DNA of 64,000 nucleotides from Solirubrobacterales bacterium (GCA_003138355.1 PLFX01000032.1:23640-87639), one strand, 5' to 3'. Positions 48,448 through 57,288 are shown, counted from the stretch's first letter. Notes: a model not told the origin generated them from the sequence alone. Made by a program: numbers and translations.

Positions 48448-48512
48448 AAAACATCATGCGAAGCCACGCAAAGCGGGTTATGCTCGCGCCTTCGCGGCGT
48501 GAACCGCCGTCC
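48448..48512 (+). repeat. Promoter-region repeat, copy B
   Basis: Second copy of the block at 47976, differing by a few substitutions and one short indel. It contains the same gcgggttatgctcgcg and gaaccgccgtcc. It ends 27 nt before SnoaL-like copy 2. Confidence 0.75.
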
Positions 48513-48539
48513 ATCCCAAGCCATAAGGGGCAATACAGC

Positions 48540-48941
48540 ATGTCGGCAGAGGAAAACGTTAAGACCGTGCAGGAGGGCTATGCAGCCTTCGGCCGCGGCG
48601 ATGTGCCCGCGATTCTCGAGCTCCTCACAGACGACATCGAGTGGATCGAACCGGGCCCCCCGGACGTCATTCCGGTGGCGGGAACGTACCGCGGCAAGGA
48701 CGAGGTCGCCCGGTTCTTCGCCACCCTCGGCGAGCACCTGGACATCCACAAGTTCGAACCGCACGAGTTCATCGCGCAGGGCGACCACGTGGTCGTGCTG
48801 ATCTCCTCCGAGGCCACGGTGAAGCGCACCGGCCGCAAGATCACTGATCACCTGGCACACCTCTGGACCTTCGAGGGCGGCAAGCTCGCGCATTTCGAGA
48901 CCTTCCAGGACACCGCCGCGCTCGTCGCCGCCCACAGCTGA
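48540..48941 (+). CDS. SnoaL/NTF2-like protein, copy 2
   Basis: 133 aa, closely related to copy 1 (MSAEENVKTVQEGYAAFGRGD; LLTDDIEWIEPGPPDVIPVAG). Most differences are conservative, which argues that both copies are functional. AAGGGGC precedes the ATG. Probably transcribed from promoter-repeat copy B. Function unknown. Confidence 0.8.
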   Translation: MSAEENVKTVQEGYAAFGRGDVPAILELLTDDIEWIEPGPPDVIPVAGTYRGKDEVARFFATLGEHLDIHKFEPHEFIAQGDHVVVLISSEATVKRTGRKITDHLAHLWTFEGGKLAHFETFQDTAALVAAHS

Positions 48942-49241
48942 GAGTGACCGGCCTGCCCTGGTTTCGGGCCCGCACGGCAGCGCTCACCGTCGTGCGCCGG
49001 TCCGGCGTGTACCGAGTAGAGCTGTTCGCGGGTTGTCGATCGCTAGCGGCCGACACTCTGCGCATCGCGGCGTCGCCCGCGACTAAGCGTCGGCCCCGGC
49101 CGGCGCGGAGCCTAGGTCGCGCAGGCGAACTGCCGGGACCCCGCCGCAGAGACCGTGTGGGAGCGTGTCGCGTGTCAGCACGGCGCCGGCTGCGATGACG
49201 CAGCCCTCCGCCACATTAACGGGGAGCGACTTGGAAGCGCG
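48942..49241. other. Non-coding stretch with glyoxalase relic e
   Basis: About 300 bp without an intact gene. Near its left end (48977-49030) one frame reads AALTVVRRSGVYRVELFAGC, which parallels relic c (AALAAVRQADGYRIEVV) residue by residue, so this is a fourth, more decayed copy of the glyoxalase tail. The remainder shows no recognisable feature. Confidence 0.45.
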
Positions 49242-49364
49242 TTAGCGCGGGCGTGCGCGAACGGCGGTGCCGTAGGCGCAGATCTCGGTCCACATCGAGC
49301 CGAGCTCGGCCGTATCGAAGCGAAAGGCGACGACCGCGTTCGCCCCCTTGGCCTCGCGGCGCGA
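49242..49364 (-). pseudogene. Truncated YbjQ-family (heavy-metal-binding, DUF74) remnant
   Basis: The minus strand encodes AKGANAVVAFRFDTAELG and MWTEICAYGTAVRA before a TAA, the usual C-terminal half of YbjQ proteins. The N-terminal half is absent: upstream DNA belongs to the next ORF in a different frame. A decayed gene or recombination scar. Confidence 0.65.
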
Positions 49365-49366
49365 TG

Positions 49367-49663
49367 CTACTCCCCGCCCGTCTCGCCCGGGTAGGCCGGC
49401 ACGATGAGCGGCTGCTTGATGTGGATCTCCTGCTCGATCTCTTCCTCGATACCGAAGGCCGAGCCGTCGCAATCGATGCGGAAGCGCTTCGGCGCAATCC
49501 GGTCGTCGGGCAGCACCGGGACGCCCCACAGCTCCTCCCAGCCAAACAGCTCGTAGTTGCCGGGGTTCAGCAGGATCGCGCGCGGCGCCATCGGACAGGT
49601 GCTCGCGTGGTGATCGAGACCGCGACGGATGAAGGCGAGCATCTCGGCTTCGAGCGAGGCCAT
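49367..49663 (-). CDS. Hypothetical protein upstream of the YbjQ remnant
   Basis: 98 aa, no signal peptide or membrane helix, with ILLNPGNYELFGWEEL in the middle and acidic IEEEIEQEIHIKQ near the end. I do not recognise the family. Codon third positions fit the genome. It ends 2 nt before the remnant and starts 10 nt after the ABC-exporter stop on the same strand, so it may be the last gene of that operon. Confidence 0.55.
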   Translation of the reverse strand: MASLEAEMLAFIRRGLDHHASTCPMAPRAILLNPGNYELFGWEELWGVPVLPDDRIAPKRFRIDCDGSAFGIEEEIEQEIHIKQPLIVPAYPGETGGE

Positions 49664-49673
49664 CTGTCCGCCG

Positions 49674-51569
49674 TCACTGTAGAGACGCGGCGGGATCGTC
49701 GTGCGCGACCAGCGTCGCGTAGTAGCCGCCGCGCCCGATCAGCTCGTCGTGCTTGCCGACCTCGACGATCCGGCCGTGGTCGAGAACGACGATCTGGTCG
49801 GCATCGCGTACGGTCGAGAGGCGGTGAGCGATCGTGATCGTCGTACGCCCGACAGCGAGCTCGTCGAGCGCCTCCTGCACCGCGTGCTCGGTCTGCGTGT
49901 CAAGCGAGCTCGTCGCCTCGTCGAGGACGAGCACCGGCGGATTGCGCAGCACCGTCCGCGCAATCGCCATGCGCTGCTTCTCGCCGCCAGAAAAACGGTA
50001 GCCACGCTCGCCGACGACCGTGTCATAGCCTTCGGGCAGCGAGGCGATCAGACCGTGGATGCGCGCCGCCGCGGCGGCCGCCTCGATCTCCTCATCGGTG
50101 GCGTCGGGCCGGGCGAAGCGCAGATTGTCGCGAACCGAGGCGTGGAACAGGTAGGTCTCCTGGGAGACGACGCCGATCGTCGCGGCAAGCGAAGCTAGCG
50201 TCGCGTCGCGCACGTCGACGCCGTCAACGGTGATCCGTCCCTCCTGGGGCTCGTAGAGGCGCGCGACGAGATAGCCGAGCGTCGTCTTGCCCGCCCCGGT
50301 CTCGCCGACGATCGCTGTGCGCGTCCCGGCCGGGACTTCGAGGTCGATGTCCGTGAGCGTCCAGTCAGAGTCGGGCGCGTAGCGGAACGCGACGTCCTCG
50401 AAGCGCACCTCGCCGAGCAGCTCACCCGGCCGCAGCTCGACGGCGCCGGGCCGCTCCTGGATGTCTACCGGCAGGTCGAGGTACTCGAAGATCCGGTCAA
50501 AGAGCGCCAGCGACGCCTCGACGTCCGTACCCACCGAGAGCAGCTGCGCCATCGGGAAGAGCAGGCGCGTCTGGATCGTCGTGAAGGCGACGACGGTGCC
50601 GACGCTGATCGCGCCGCCGGCAACGTGCTCGCCGGCGAGCCAGTAGATGATCGCCGGCTGGATCGCGAACACCATGTTGATCGTCGACATCAGCCAGCGC
50701 CCGGCCATCCGCGAGTGAACCTCGAGCTTGGCGACCTCGTCCGACTCTGCCGTGAAGCGCTCGGCGAGGTCGTCGCCGCGGCCCATCGTCTTGCCGAGCA
50801 TCATTCCCGACACCGACAGCGACTCCGCGACGAGCGCGGAAATGTCGGCGAGGCCGCCCTGCAGGCGCGAGGTGATCGCGCGGCGCTCGCGCCCAACACG
50901 TCGCGTAATCCAGACGAACAGCGGCATCAGTGCGAACGAGATCAGCGCCAGCTGCCAGCTCATGATCGCCATCGCGATCGTCGCCCCGATCACCGTGGTC
51001 GCGTTCTGCGCGATCGTCGTCGCGGTGTTCGTCGCGACGTTGTCGATGCCGCCAATGTCGTTGGCGATCCGCGACTGGACCTCGCCGGAGCGAGTCCGCG
51101 TGAAGAATGCCAGCGACATCCGCTGGAGGTGGCGATAGACCGCGACGCGCAGGTCGTGCATCACGCTCTGGCCGACCTCCGTCGAGACGTAGGTCTGAAC
51201 GACGCTCAGTGCCGCGGTGACGATCGCGATCGCGATCATGCCGCCGACGAGCTCGGTGAGCAGCGTCGTGTCGTGGTGGAGGATGCCCTTGTCGAGGACG
51301 TCGCGCAGCAGGAACGGCGACAGCATGCTGAGGCCCGCGGAGATCACGATCAGCCCGAGCACCCACACGAGCTGCCAGCGGTAGGGCGCGAAGAGGCGCA
51401 TGATGCGCCGCCCGTCGCGCTCGCGCTCGGGATCCATGAGCGGCGGCGGCGGCTCGCTCGGCCCGAGCACGCGCTGTCCGCCGCGCGCGCCGCGGCGCGC
51501 CCGCCCGTCGCCGTGCATCCCGATGCCATGGCCTGCGCCGCCCGCGCCCGTCCCACCCCAGAAGCTCAT
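49674..51569 (-). CDS. ABC exporter, fused membrane and ATPase domains
   Basis: Half-transporter of 631 aa that should work as a homodimer, exporting lipids, peptides or drugs. After a Gly-rich N-terminus (WGGTGAGGAGHGIGMHG) come six membrane helices and the nucleotide-binding domain: GETGAGKTTLGYL (Walker A), FSGGEKQRMAIAR (signature), VLVLDEATSSLD (Walker B) and IAHRLSTV (switch His). Overlaps the upstream MarR gene as ATGA, so the regulator and exporter are co-transcribed. That arrangement is typical of drug-responsive efflux operons (inference for the ligand). Confidence 0.92.
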   Translation of the reverse strand: MSFWGGTGAGGAGHGIGMHGDGRARRGARGGQRVLGPSEPPPPLMDPERERDGRRIMRLFAPYRWQLVWVLGLIVISAGLSMLSPFLLRDVLDKGILHHDTTLLTELVGGMIAIAIVTAALSVVQTYVSTEVGQSVMHDLRVAVYRHLQRMSLAFFTRTRSGEVQSRIANDIGGIDNVATNTATTIAQNATTVIGATIAMAIMSWQLALISFALMPLFVWITRRVGRERRAITSRLQGGLADISALVAESLSVSGMMLGKTMGRGDDLAERFTAESDEVAKLEVHSRMAGRWLMSTINMVFAIQPAIIYWLAGEHVAGGAISVGTVVAFTTIQTRLLFPMAQLLSVGTDVEASLALFDRIFEYLDLPVDIQERPGAVELRPGELLGEVRFEDVAFRYAPDSDWTLTDIDLEVPAGTRTAIVGETGAGKTTLGYLVARLYEPQEGRITVDGVDVRDATLASLAATIGVVSQETYLFHASVRDNLRFARPDATDEEIEAAAAAARIHGLIASLPEGYDTVVGERGYRFSGGEKQRMAIARTVLRNPPVLVLDEATSSLDTQTEHAVQEALDELAVGRTTITIAHRLSTVRDADQIVVLDHGRIVEVGKHDELIGRGGYYATLVAHDDPAASLQ

Positions 51570-52012
51570 CGCTCCTCCGTGATCATGCGCTCGAGCAGCG
51601 CGAGTGCGCGGTCGAGCATGGCGCGGTCATCGGGCTCGAACGACGCGAGGCGGCGCGCGATATAGGCGTCACGGCGGGTCCGGCTGTCCCGCAGCAGCGC
51701 GCGGCCCGGCTCGGTCACCGCAACGCGGCACGAGCGCCTGTCGCACGGGTCTGGTGTGCGCGCGACGAGCCCCCGGTCCTCGAGGATCGCCAGCAGGCGT
51801 GTCGCGGTCGGCCGGCGCACGCCCTCTAACTGTGCGAGCTCGCTTGGCGAGATCGGGCCGCGGCGGCCAATCGTGGTGAGCGCCGAGTCGAGCGCGGGCG
51901 GAAGGCCGCTACCCGCCTCGCGCCGCAGCCGTCGCGAGAGCCTCATCGTCACGCGCCGCAGGCGCGCCGGAAGCTCTTCGCGCGCAGTCGGAGTGGCAAC
52001 AGTCACAGTCAT
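51566..52012 (-). CDS. MarR-family transcriptional regulator
   Basis: Predicted ligand-responsive winged-helix repressor of its own operon, 148 aa. The DNA-binding part reads GRRGPISPSELAQLEGVRRPTATRLLAILEDRGLVARTPDPCDRRSCRVAVTEPG (only the family outline is certain), with the wing formed by PDPCDRRSCRV. ATG 52012-52010 is chosen because it lies inside a perfect palindrome that also holds a -10; upstream codons in the track have no family similarity. The leader would be about ten bases without a ribosome site. Confidence 0.9.
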   Translation of the reverse strand: MTVTVATPTAREELPARLRRVTMRLSRRLRREAGSGLPPALDSALTTIGRRGPISPSELAQLEGVRRPTATRLLAILEDRGLVARTPDPCDRRSCRVAVTEPGRALLRDSRTRRDAYIARRLASFEPDDRAMLDRALALLERMITEER

Positions 52013-52035
52013 ATAGTTAGTAGTGCTAACTATAT
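52011..52035. promoter_or_regulatory. MarR operator with overlapping divergent -10 boxes
   Basis: atatagttag-tagtg-ctaactatat is a perfect inverted repeat with 10-bp arms. Because it is symmetrical, TATAGT appears on both strands: on the minus strand for marR and on the plus strand toward the Nudix gene. The marR start codon overlaps the left arm. Binding of a MarR dimer here would block both promoters and the start codon. Confidence 0.75.
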
Positions 52036-52077
52036 CAGCGGGCTTTCCGCGTTCCACAGGGCATAGCCTGTCGGCCG

Positions 52078-52728
52078 ATGGAACTGAGTTCGGGCACACT
52101 CGCCCGCGGTAACTGGCGCCCCGAACAGGTACACGTGACCTGGTCGCAGGACCCTTACGATCCGCCACCTGCGGCCGCGCGAGCCGCGAACGACGCGATC
52201 GCCGAACTAGCGCGCCGCGGGTCCCCCTCCCACGACGGCACGAGCGCGCGACTTGTCAGCTTCCGCGCGACCCCGGACGGGCTTACGCTCGAGCTGCAAC
52301 CGATCCGCTGGTCGCTGCGGCTGAGCGCGAGCGACGCGCTGCAGAGCCTCGCAGCGATGTGCGTCGTCCGCACGACCGACGGGCGCTGGCTTGCCGGTCA
52401 TCGCGCCGACTGGCTCGCCTCGTGGCCCGGCCGCTGGGCGCTCGGCGCCGGCGGCTCGGTGGAGGCCGGCGAGCACCCGGTGCACACGCTGCGCCGCGAG
52501 CTGCTCGAGGAGTGGTCGCTGGAGGCCGCGCAGTTGACGATCGAAGCGCTCGTCTGCCTCCCACAACGCCTCGTCCTCTTCGTTGGCATCGCCTGGGTCC
52601 CGCCGGACGCAACCGTCGTCTACGAGGCTGAGCATTCGGGCTACGCGTGGTGGCCGTCCGATCCGGAGCAGTGGCCACCCGAAGCCGACGGCGCGGTCCG
52701 CGACATGGGCCGCCTACTCGCGGCGTGA
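52078..52728 (+). CDS. Nudix-fold hydrolase-like protein
   Basis: A 216-aa protein with a C-terminal Nudix domain. The box reads GSVEAGE-x7-RELLEEWSLEA; the Gly near its end is Ser, a small departure from the consensus, while the metal-binding REx2EE core is intact. The N-terminal half (about 90 residues) has no recognised domain. Nucleoside-diphosphate-type substrates are usual but not predictable. TAGCCT lies 8 nt before the ATG. Confidence 0.78.
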   Translation: MELSSGTLARGNWRPEQVHVTWSQDPYDPPPAAARAANDAIAELARRGSPSHDGTSARLVSFRATPDGLTLELQPIRWSLRLSASDALQSLAAMCVVRTTDGRWLAGHRADWLASWPGRWALGAGGSVEAGEHPVHTLRRELLEEWSLEAAQLTIEALVCLPQRLVLFVGIAWVPPDATVVYEAEHSGYAWWPSDPEQWPPEADGAVRDMGRLLAA

Positions 52729-53045
52729 TCACGTTCAAGAATCTCGAACGAGCGTCGTTCGCCCACTCGGTGATCTACACCGCGTTGCTGATCGTGGCGT
52801 TCGGCTTCCACAATCCGCAGCCGGAGACGGTGATCCTCGGCTTCAGCCACGGGATCCTCTGGATCTTGATGTCGCTCGCCTGCCTGTATGCGGCACGCGC
52901 GCGCGTCATCCCGCTACGGATCGCGGTCGCTGTTGCGGTGCTCGGCGGGATCGGGCCGTTCTTCGGGAGCGCCGAGTTCGTGCGCGAGCAACGCCGCCGC
53001 GCGGGCGCCCGCCAGCAGCCCGGCTCCGGGGGATCGCCACGCTAG
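52725..53045 (+). CDS. Small membrane protein, DUF3817-like
   Basis: 106 aa with three membrane helices (VIYTALLIVAFGF; VILGFSHGILWILMSLACLY; RIAVAVAVLGGIGPFF) and a basic tail. The pattern HGxLW and GGIGPFFGSAEF resembles the DUF3817 group common in actinobacteria; the function is unknown. GTG 52725 overlaps the Nudix stop, so the two are coupled. Confidence 0.68.
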   Translation: MITFKNLERASFAHSVIYTALLIVAFGFHNPQPETVILGFSHGILWILMSLACLYAARARVIPLRIAVAVAVLGGIGPFFGSAEFVREQRRRAGARQQPGSGGSPR

Positions 53046-53055
53046 AGTGCATGTA

Positions 53056-56000
53056 ATGGCCGTCGATACGACGATCCAGGTTGTCATGCCGAAGATGGGG
53101 GACTCGGTTGCCGAGGGCACGGTCCTCGGATGGCGTAAGGCTGAAGGCGATCGCGTCGCAGCGGACGAGACGATCGTCGACATCTCGACCGACAAGGTCG
53201 ACGCCGAGGTAGTCGCTCCGGCCTCCGGCACGCTCGTGAAGGTGCACGCCGCCGAGGGTGACAGCGTGAGCGTCGGCGCAGTGCTCGCCGAGATCGTTCC
53301 GACGAACGGTTCAGACCCCGTCGCAACCGTCGAGCCGACCCCGGCCGCGCGACCCGAACCGACGCCGCCGACGATCGTGGACATCGTCACCCCGAAGGCC
53401 GGCGAGTCGATCAGCGAAGGCACGATCCTCGCCTGGACGGTCGCGGTAGGCGATCGCGTCAAGGCAGGCCAGACGATCGTCGAGATCTCCACAGACAAGG
53501 TCGACGTCGAGCTTCCGGCGCCTACCGGCGGGACGATCAGCGAGATCCTCGCGAGCGAAGGCGACACCGTGACCGTCGGCCAAGTGATCGGTCGGATCGA
53601 GGCCGGCGGCGCCGTCGCCGATTCGACCGAAGCTGAAAACGAGCCGGCTGCTCGCGAGGCTGCCGCGGACAGCCAGGCGGCATCCGACGGGGCCGCTGCT
53701 TCGCCCGTTGCGCGGCGCGCGGCCGACGCGCACTCGGTCGATCTCACGACCGTCGCCGGCTCCGGCCCGCGCGGGCGCGTCACGAAGGCCGACGTCCTGG
53801 ATGCGGCCGGCCAGCCTGCCACCAAGGCTATGGCGGCGGCGTCGATGGCGATCAAGGGCGGAGCGGCGATGCTCGTCCACTACATGGAGGAGAGTCGCAA
53901 GATCCCGACAGCGACGAGCTTCCGCACGCTCGCGGTCGGCACCCTCGAAGCGCGGCGCGGCCAACTCAAGCAAGCCGGCAAGAAGGTTTCCTTCACGCAC
54001 CTGATCGCGTTTGCGGTCGCCCGAGCAGCGGCGGCGCTGCCGGTCATGGCCCAGCACTTCGCTGAGATCGACGCGATCCCTCACCGACTCGACGACGGCG
54101 CCGTCAACCTCGGCCTGGCCGTCGACGTCGAGCGCAGGGACGGGTCACGCACGCTGCTGGTCCCCGTCGTGCGCGACGCCGGCAACCTGGCGTTCGACGC
54201 GTTCCTGACCGCTTACGACGACCTGGTCGAACGCGCGCGCACGAACAGCCTGACCGCCGACGATCTCCAGGGCGCGAATATCACGCTGACGAACCCCGGC
54301 GGTATCGGCACGTCGGCGTCGGTACCGCGCCTGATGGAGGGGCAGGGCACGATCGTCGCGGCGGGCGCGATCGCCTACCCGTCGGGCCTGGCTGCGGTTG
54401 GCGCCCAGCTCGGCGCGGAGAAGGTGATGACGCTGACGTCAACCTATGACCACCGGATCATCCAGGGGGCGGAGTCCGGCCGCTTCCTCGCGCTGGTCGA
54501 GTCGCTGTTGGGCGGCGCGGACTCGTTCTATGAGGCGGTCTTCGCGGCGCTCGGCCTCGAGCTCCCCGCGCAGACGCGGGCAACGCCGGCGCCACAGCCG
54601 GCGAGCGCTGCCGCTCCAAACGAGGAGCTGCTCGCCGCCGTTCAATCCGCCGTCTCGCTCGTGCGAGCACACCGCACATATGGCCACCTGGCGGCGAAGC
54701 TTGACCCGCTCGGCTCGCCGCCGGTCGGAGACCCGTCGCTGGACCCCCGCCCGCTCGGCCTCACGCCGGAGTTGATGGCGCAGATCCCGGCCCGGATCCT
54801 CCAGATCCACGTTCCCGGTCGCACGCTCGCCGAGGCTTACCCGCACCTGCAAGAGGTCTACTGCGGCACGATCGCCTTCCAGATCGAGCACATCGGCTCC
54901 CACCGTCAGCGCACCTGGCTGCGGGAGAAGATCGAGGGCGGCGCGTTTCGCCAGCCGCTCACGAATGACGAGCGGCGCGCGCTGCTCAAGCGCCTGGTCG
55001 AAGTCGACGCGCTCGAGCGCTTCATGCACAAGGCCTACCTCGGTCAGCATCAGTTTTCGATCGAGGGCGTCGATATGACCGTGCCGATGCTCGACGAGAT
55101 GATCGCCCTCGCCGCCGACGACGGCGCGGAGGAGGTTGTGATCGGGATGGCCCACCGCGGTCGCCTGAACGTGCTGGCCCACGGTCTGGGACGCGCGTAC
55201 GAGTCGATCTTCGCGGAGTTCGAGGGGGCGACAATGCTCGATGCGATCACGACGAACAAGCCGCAGGGCGGCACGGGTGACGTCAAGTACCACCATGGCG
55301 CCCAGGGCGCGAAGCGTCTCCCGTCGGGCCAGCTGGTCCGCGTCAACCTGGAGTCGAATCCATCGCACCTCGAATACGTCGCACCGGTCGTGATCGGCGC
55401 AACGCGCGCGGCGCAAACGACCCACGAGGGATCACGGACGGCGCAGTCCGTGACCCGCGCGGTGCCCGTCGTGATCCATGGCGACGCGGCCTTCCCCGGT
55501 CAGGGCGTCGTCGCCGAGACGCTGAACCTCCAAACACTCGACGGCTACCAGGTCGGCGGCACGCTGCACCTGATCACGAACAACCAGATCGGCTTCACCA
55601 CCGAACCCGACGACGGCCGCTCGACGCGCTGGGCCTCCGATCTCGCGAAGGGCTTCGACGTTCCGATCATCCATGTCAACGCCGACGACGTCGAGGGCTG
55701 CATCCAGGCGACGCGGCTCGCCTACGCCTTTCGCGCGGAGTTCGGCCACGACACGTTGATCGACCTGATCGGTTACCGCCGCTACGGTCACAACGAGGCC
55801 GACGAACCGGCCTACACGCAACCCGAGATGTACAACACGATCAAGACGCACAAGCGCGTCAGCGAGCTGTGGGCCGATCAGCTGATCGCCGCCGGCGTTG
55901 TCAGCCACGAAGAGGTCGCAGCCCAGCAGCAGGCAGTCTGGGATGTCCTCGCCCAGGCTCATCAGGAGCTCAAGGAGAAACTCGCACAGGTCGCTGAAGG

Positions 56001-57270
56001 CGGCATCCACGACGAACCGACCGGCGAGTACCGACTCGACAGCACACCGTCGCCCGACGTCATGACAGCCGTTCCCGCCGAGCTCCTCTCGGAGCTGAAC
56101 GAGCAGCTCCTGCGGATCCCGGAGGACTTCACAGTCCACCCGAAGCTTGTCCGCTACGTCGAGTCCCGCCGCGAATCATTCGCAAGCGGCACGGGCATCA
56201 ATTGGGCGCACGCCGAGGCGCTCGCTTTCGCCGCGCTGTTACGCGAAGGCCACCCGATCCGCCTGACAGGCCAGGACACCGAGCGCGGCACCTTCAGCCA
56301 GCGCCACCTCGTCCTGCACGATGCCCGCACTGGGCAGACGATCTGCCCGATGCAGAGCCTGCCGGGCGCGAGCGCCGGTTTCGAGCTCTACAACAGCCCA
56401 CTCTCCGAGCTCGGCTGCCTCGGCTTTGAATACGGCTACAGCCAGGAGGCTCCGCAGACGCTCGTGCTCTGGGAGGCGCAGTTCGGTGACTTCGTCAACG
56501 GCGCCCAGGTGATCGTCGACCAGTTCATCGCCTCCGGTCTCGCGAAATGGGGTCAAACCTCGCGCTTGACGCTGCTGCTTCCGCACGGCTACGAGGGGTC
56601 GGGGCCAGAGCATTCATCCGCGCGTCTCGAACGCTTCCTTCAGCTCGCCGCCGAGGGCAACTTGCGGATCGCGAACCCGACGGCTCCGGCCCAGTACTTC
56701 CACCTGCTCCGCCAGCAAGCCCAGATCGTCAAACAGCGGCCGCTCATCCTGATGACGCCGAAGTCGCTACTCCGCCTGCCTCAGGCAACGAGCAGCCTGG
56801 CCGATCTCACCGATGGCCGCGTCTACGGGGTGCTCGCCGAGCCGGGAATCGACGACTCGCAGGTCACGCGACTGATCCTCTGCACCGGCAAGATCTACTA
56901 CGACCTCGTCACCCACGCGGACCGTGCCGCCGCCGAGGCGATCGCGATCGGCCGCGTCGAGGTCCTCTACCCGTTTCCGGAGCAGGAGGTTCGAAGCCTC
57001 TTCGGACGCTATCCGAAGCTACGCGAGGTCGTCTGGACGCAAGAAGAACCCCGCAACATGGGCGCGCGTGCGTATATGTCACAGCGACTGCGCCAGATCA
57101 TCAGCGACACGCCACTCGAGTTCGCCTACATCGGTCGCCCCGAGCGGGCGAGCCCGGGCGAGGGCTACCCGGCCGCGCACGCCCAGGAGCAGACGCGCAT
57201 CGTGCGGACCGCGCTCGATATCAGCCAGCCCGTGTCGCAGTTCCCGATGCTCTTCCCGGGCGAACGGTAG
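53056..57270 (+). CDS. Fused 2-oxoglutarate dehydrogenase: two lipoyl domains, E3-binding domain, E2 and E1 in one chain
   Basis: Converts 2-oxoglutarate to succinyl-CoA in the citric acid cycle. In order: lipoyl domain 1 (about 6-82, Lys47 in ISTDKVDAE), lipoyl domain 2 (about 106-183, Lys148 in ISTDKVDVE), Pro/Ala linker, peripheral-subunit-binding domain (about 215-251, SGPRGRVTKADVL), E2 succinyltransferase core (about 265-490, catalytic His466 in TYDHRIIQGA), then a complete thiamine-dependent E1 (YGHLAAKLDPLG; GMAHRGRLNVLAHGLG; HGDAAFPGQGVVAETLN; YRRYGHNEADEPAYTQP). 1404 aa. The mycobacterial/corynebacterial fused enzyme has E2 core plus E1 but borrows lipoyl domains from another protein; this one carries its own. 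Only E3 would be needed in addition. TAGAGT lies 7 nt before the ATG. Confidence 0.93.
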   Translation: MAVDTTIQVVMPKMGDSVAEGTVLGWRKAEGDRVAADETIVDISTDKVDAEVVAPASGTLVKVHAAEGDSVSVGAVLAEIVPTNGSDPVATVEPTPAARPEPTPPTIVDIVTPKAGESISEGTILAWTVAVGDRVKAGQTIVEISTDKVDVELPAPTGGTISEILASEGDTVTVGQVIGRIEAGGAVADSTEAENEPAAREAAADSQAASDGAAASPVARRAADAHSVDLTTVAGSGPRGRVTKADVLDAAGQPATKAMAAASMAIKGGAAMLVHYMEESRKIPTATSFRTLAVGTLEARRGQLKQAGKKVSFTHLIAFAVARAAAALPVMAQHFAEIDAIPHRLDDGAVNLGLAVDVERRDGSRTLLVPVVRDAGNLAFDAFLTAYDDLVERARTNSLTADDLQGANITLTNPGGIGTSASVPRLMEGQGTIVAAGAIAYPSGLAAVGAQLGAEKVMTLTSTYDHRIIQGAESGRFLALVESLLGGADSFYEAVFAALGLELPAQTRATPAPQPASAAAPNEELLAAVQSAVSLVRAHRTYGHLAAKLDPLGSPPVGDPSLDPRPLGLTPELMAQIPARILQIHVPGRTLAEAYPHLQEVYCGTIAFQIEHIGSHRQRTWLREKIEGGAFRQPLTNDERRALLKRLVEVDALERFMHKAYLGQHQFSIEGVDMTVPMLDEMIALAADDGAEEVVIGMAHRGRLNVLAHGLGRAYESIFAEFEGATMLDAITTNKPQGGTGDVKYHHGAQGAKRLPSGQLVRVNLESNPSHLEYVAPVVIGATRAAQTTHEGSRTAQSVTRAVPVVIHGDAAFPGQGVVAETLNLQTLDGYQVGGTLHLITNNQIGFTTEPDDGRSTRWASDLAKGFDVPIIHVNADDVEGCIQATRLAYAFRAEFGHDTLIDLIGYRRYGHNEADEPAYTQPEMYNTIKTHKRVSELWADQLIAAGVVSHEEVAAQQQAVWDVLAQAHQELKEKLAQVAEGGIHDEPTGEYRLDSTPSPDVMTAVPAELLSELNEQLLRIPEDFTVHPKLVRYVESRRESFASGTGINWAHAEALAFAALLREGHPIRLTGQDTERGTFSQRHLVLHDARTGQTICPMQSLPGASAGFELYNSPLSELGCLGFEYGYSQEAPQTLVLWEAQFGDFVNGAQVIVDQFIASGLAKWGQTSRLTLLLPHGYEGSGPEHSSARLERFLQLAAEGNLRIANPTAPAQYFHLLRQQAQIVKQRPLILMTPKSLLRLPQATSSLADLTDGRVYGVLAEPGIDDSQVTRLILCTGKIYYDLVTHADRAAAEAIAIGRVEVLYPFPEQEVRSLFGRYPKLREVVWTQEEPRNMGARAYMSQRLRQIISDTPLEFAYIGRPERASPGEGYPAAHAQEQTRIVRTALDISQPVSQFPMLFPGER

Positions 57271-57288
57271 CGTCGCCGGTCAGCGTCC

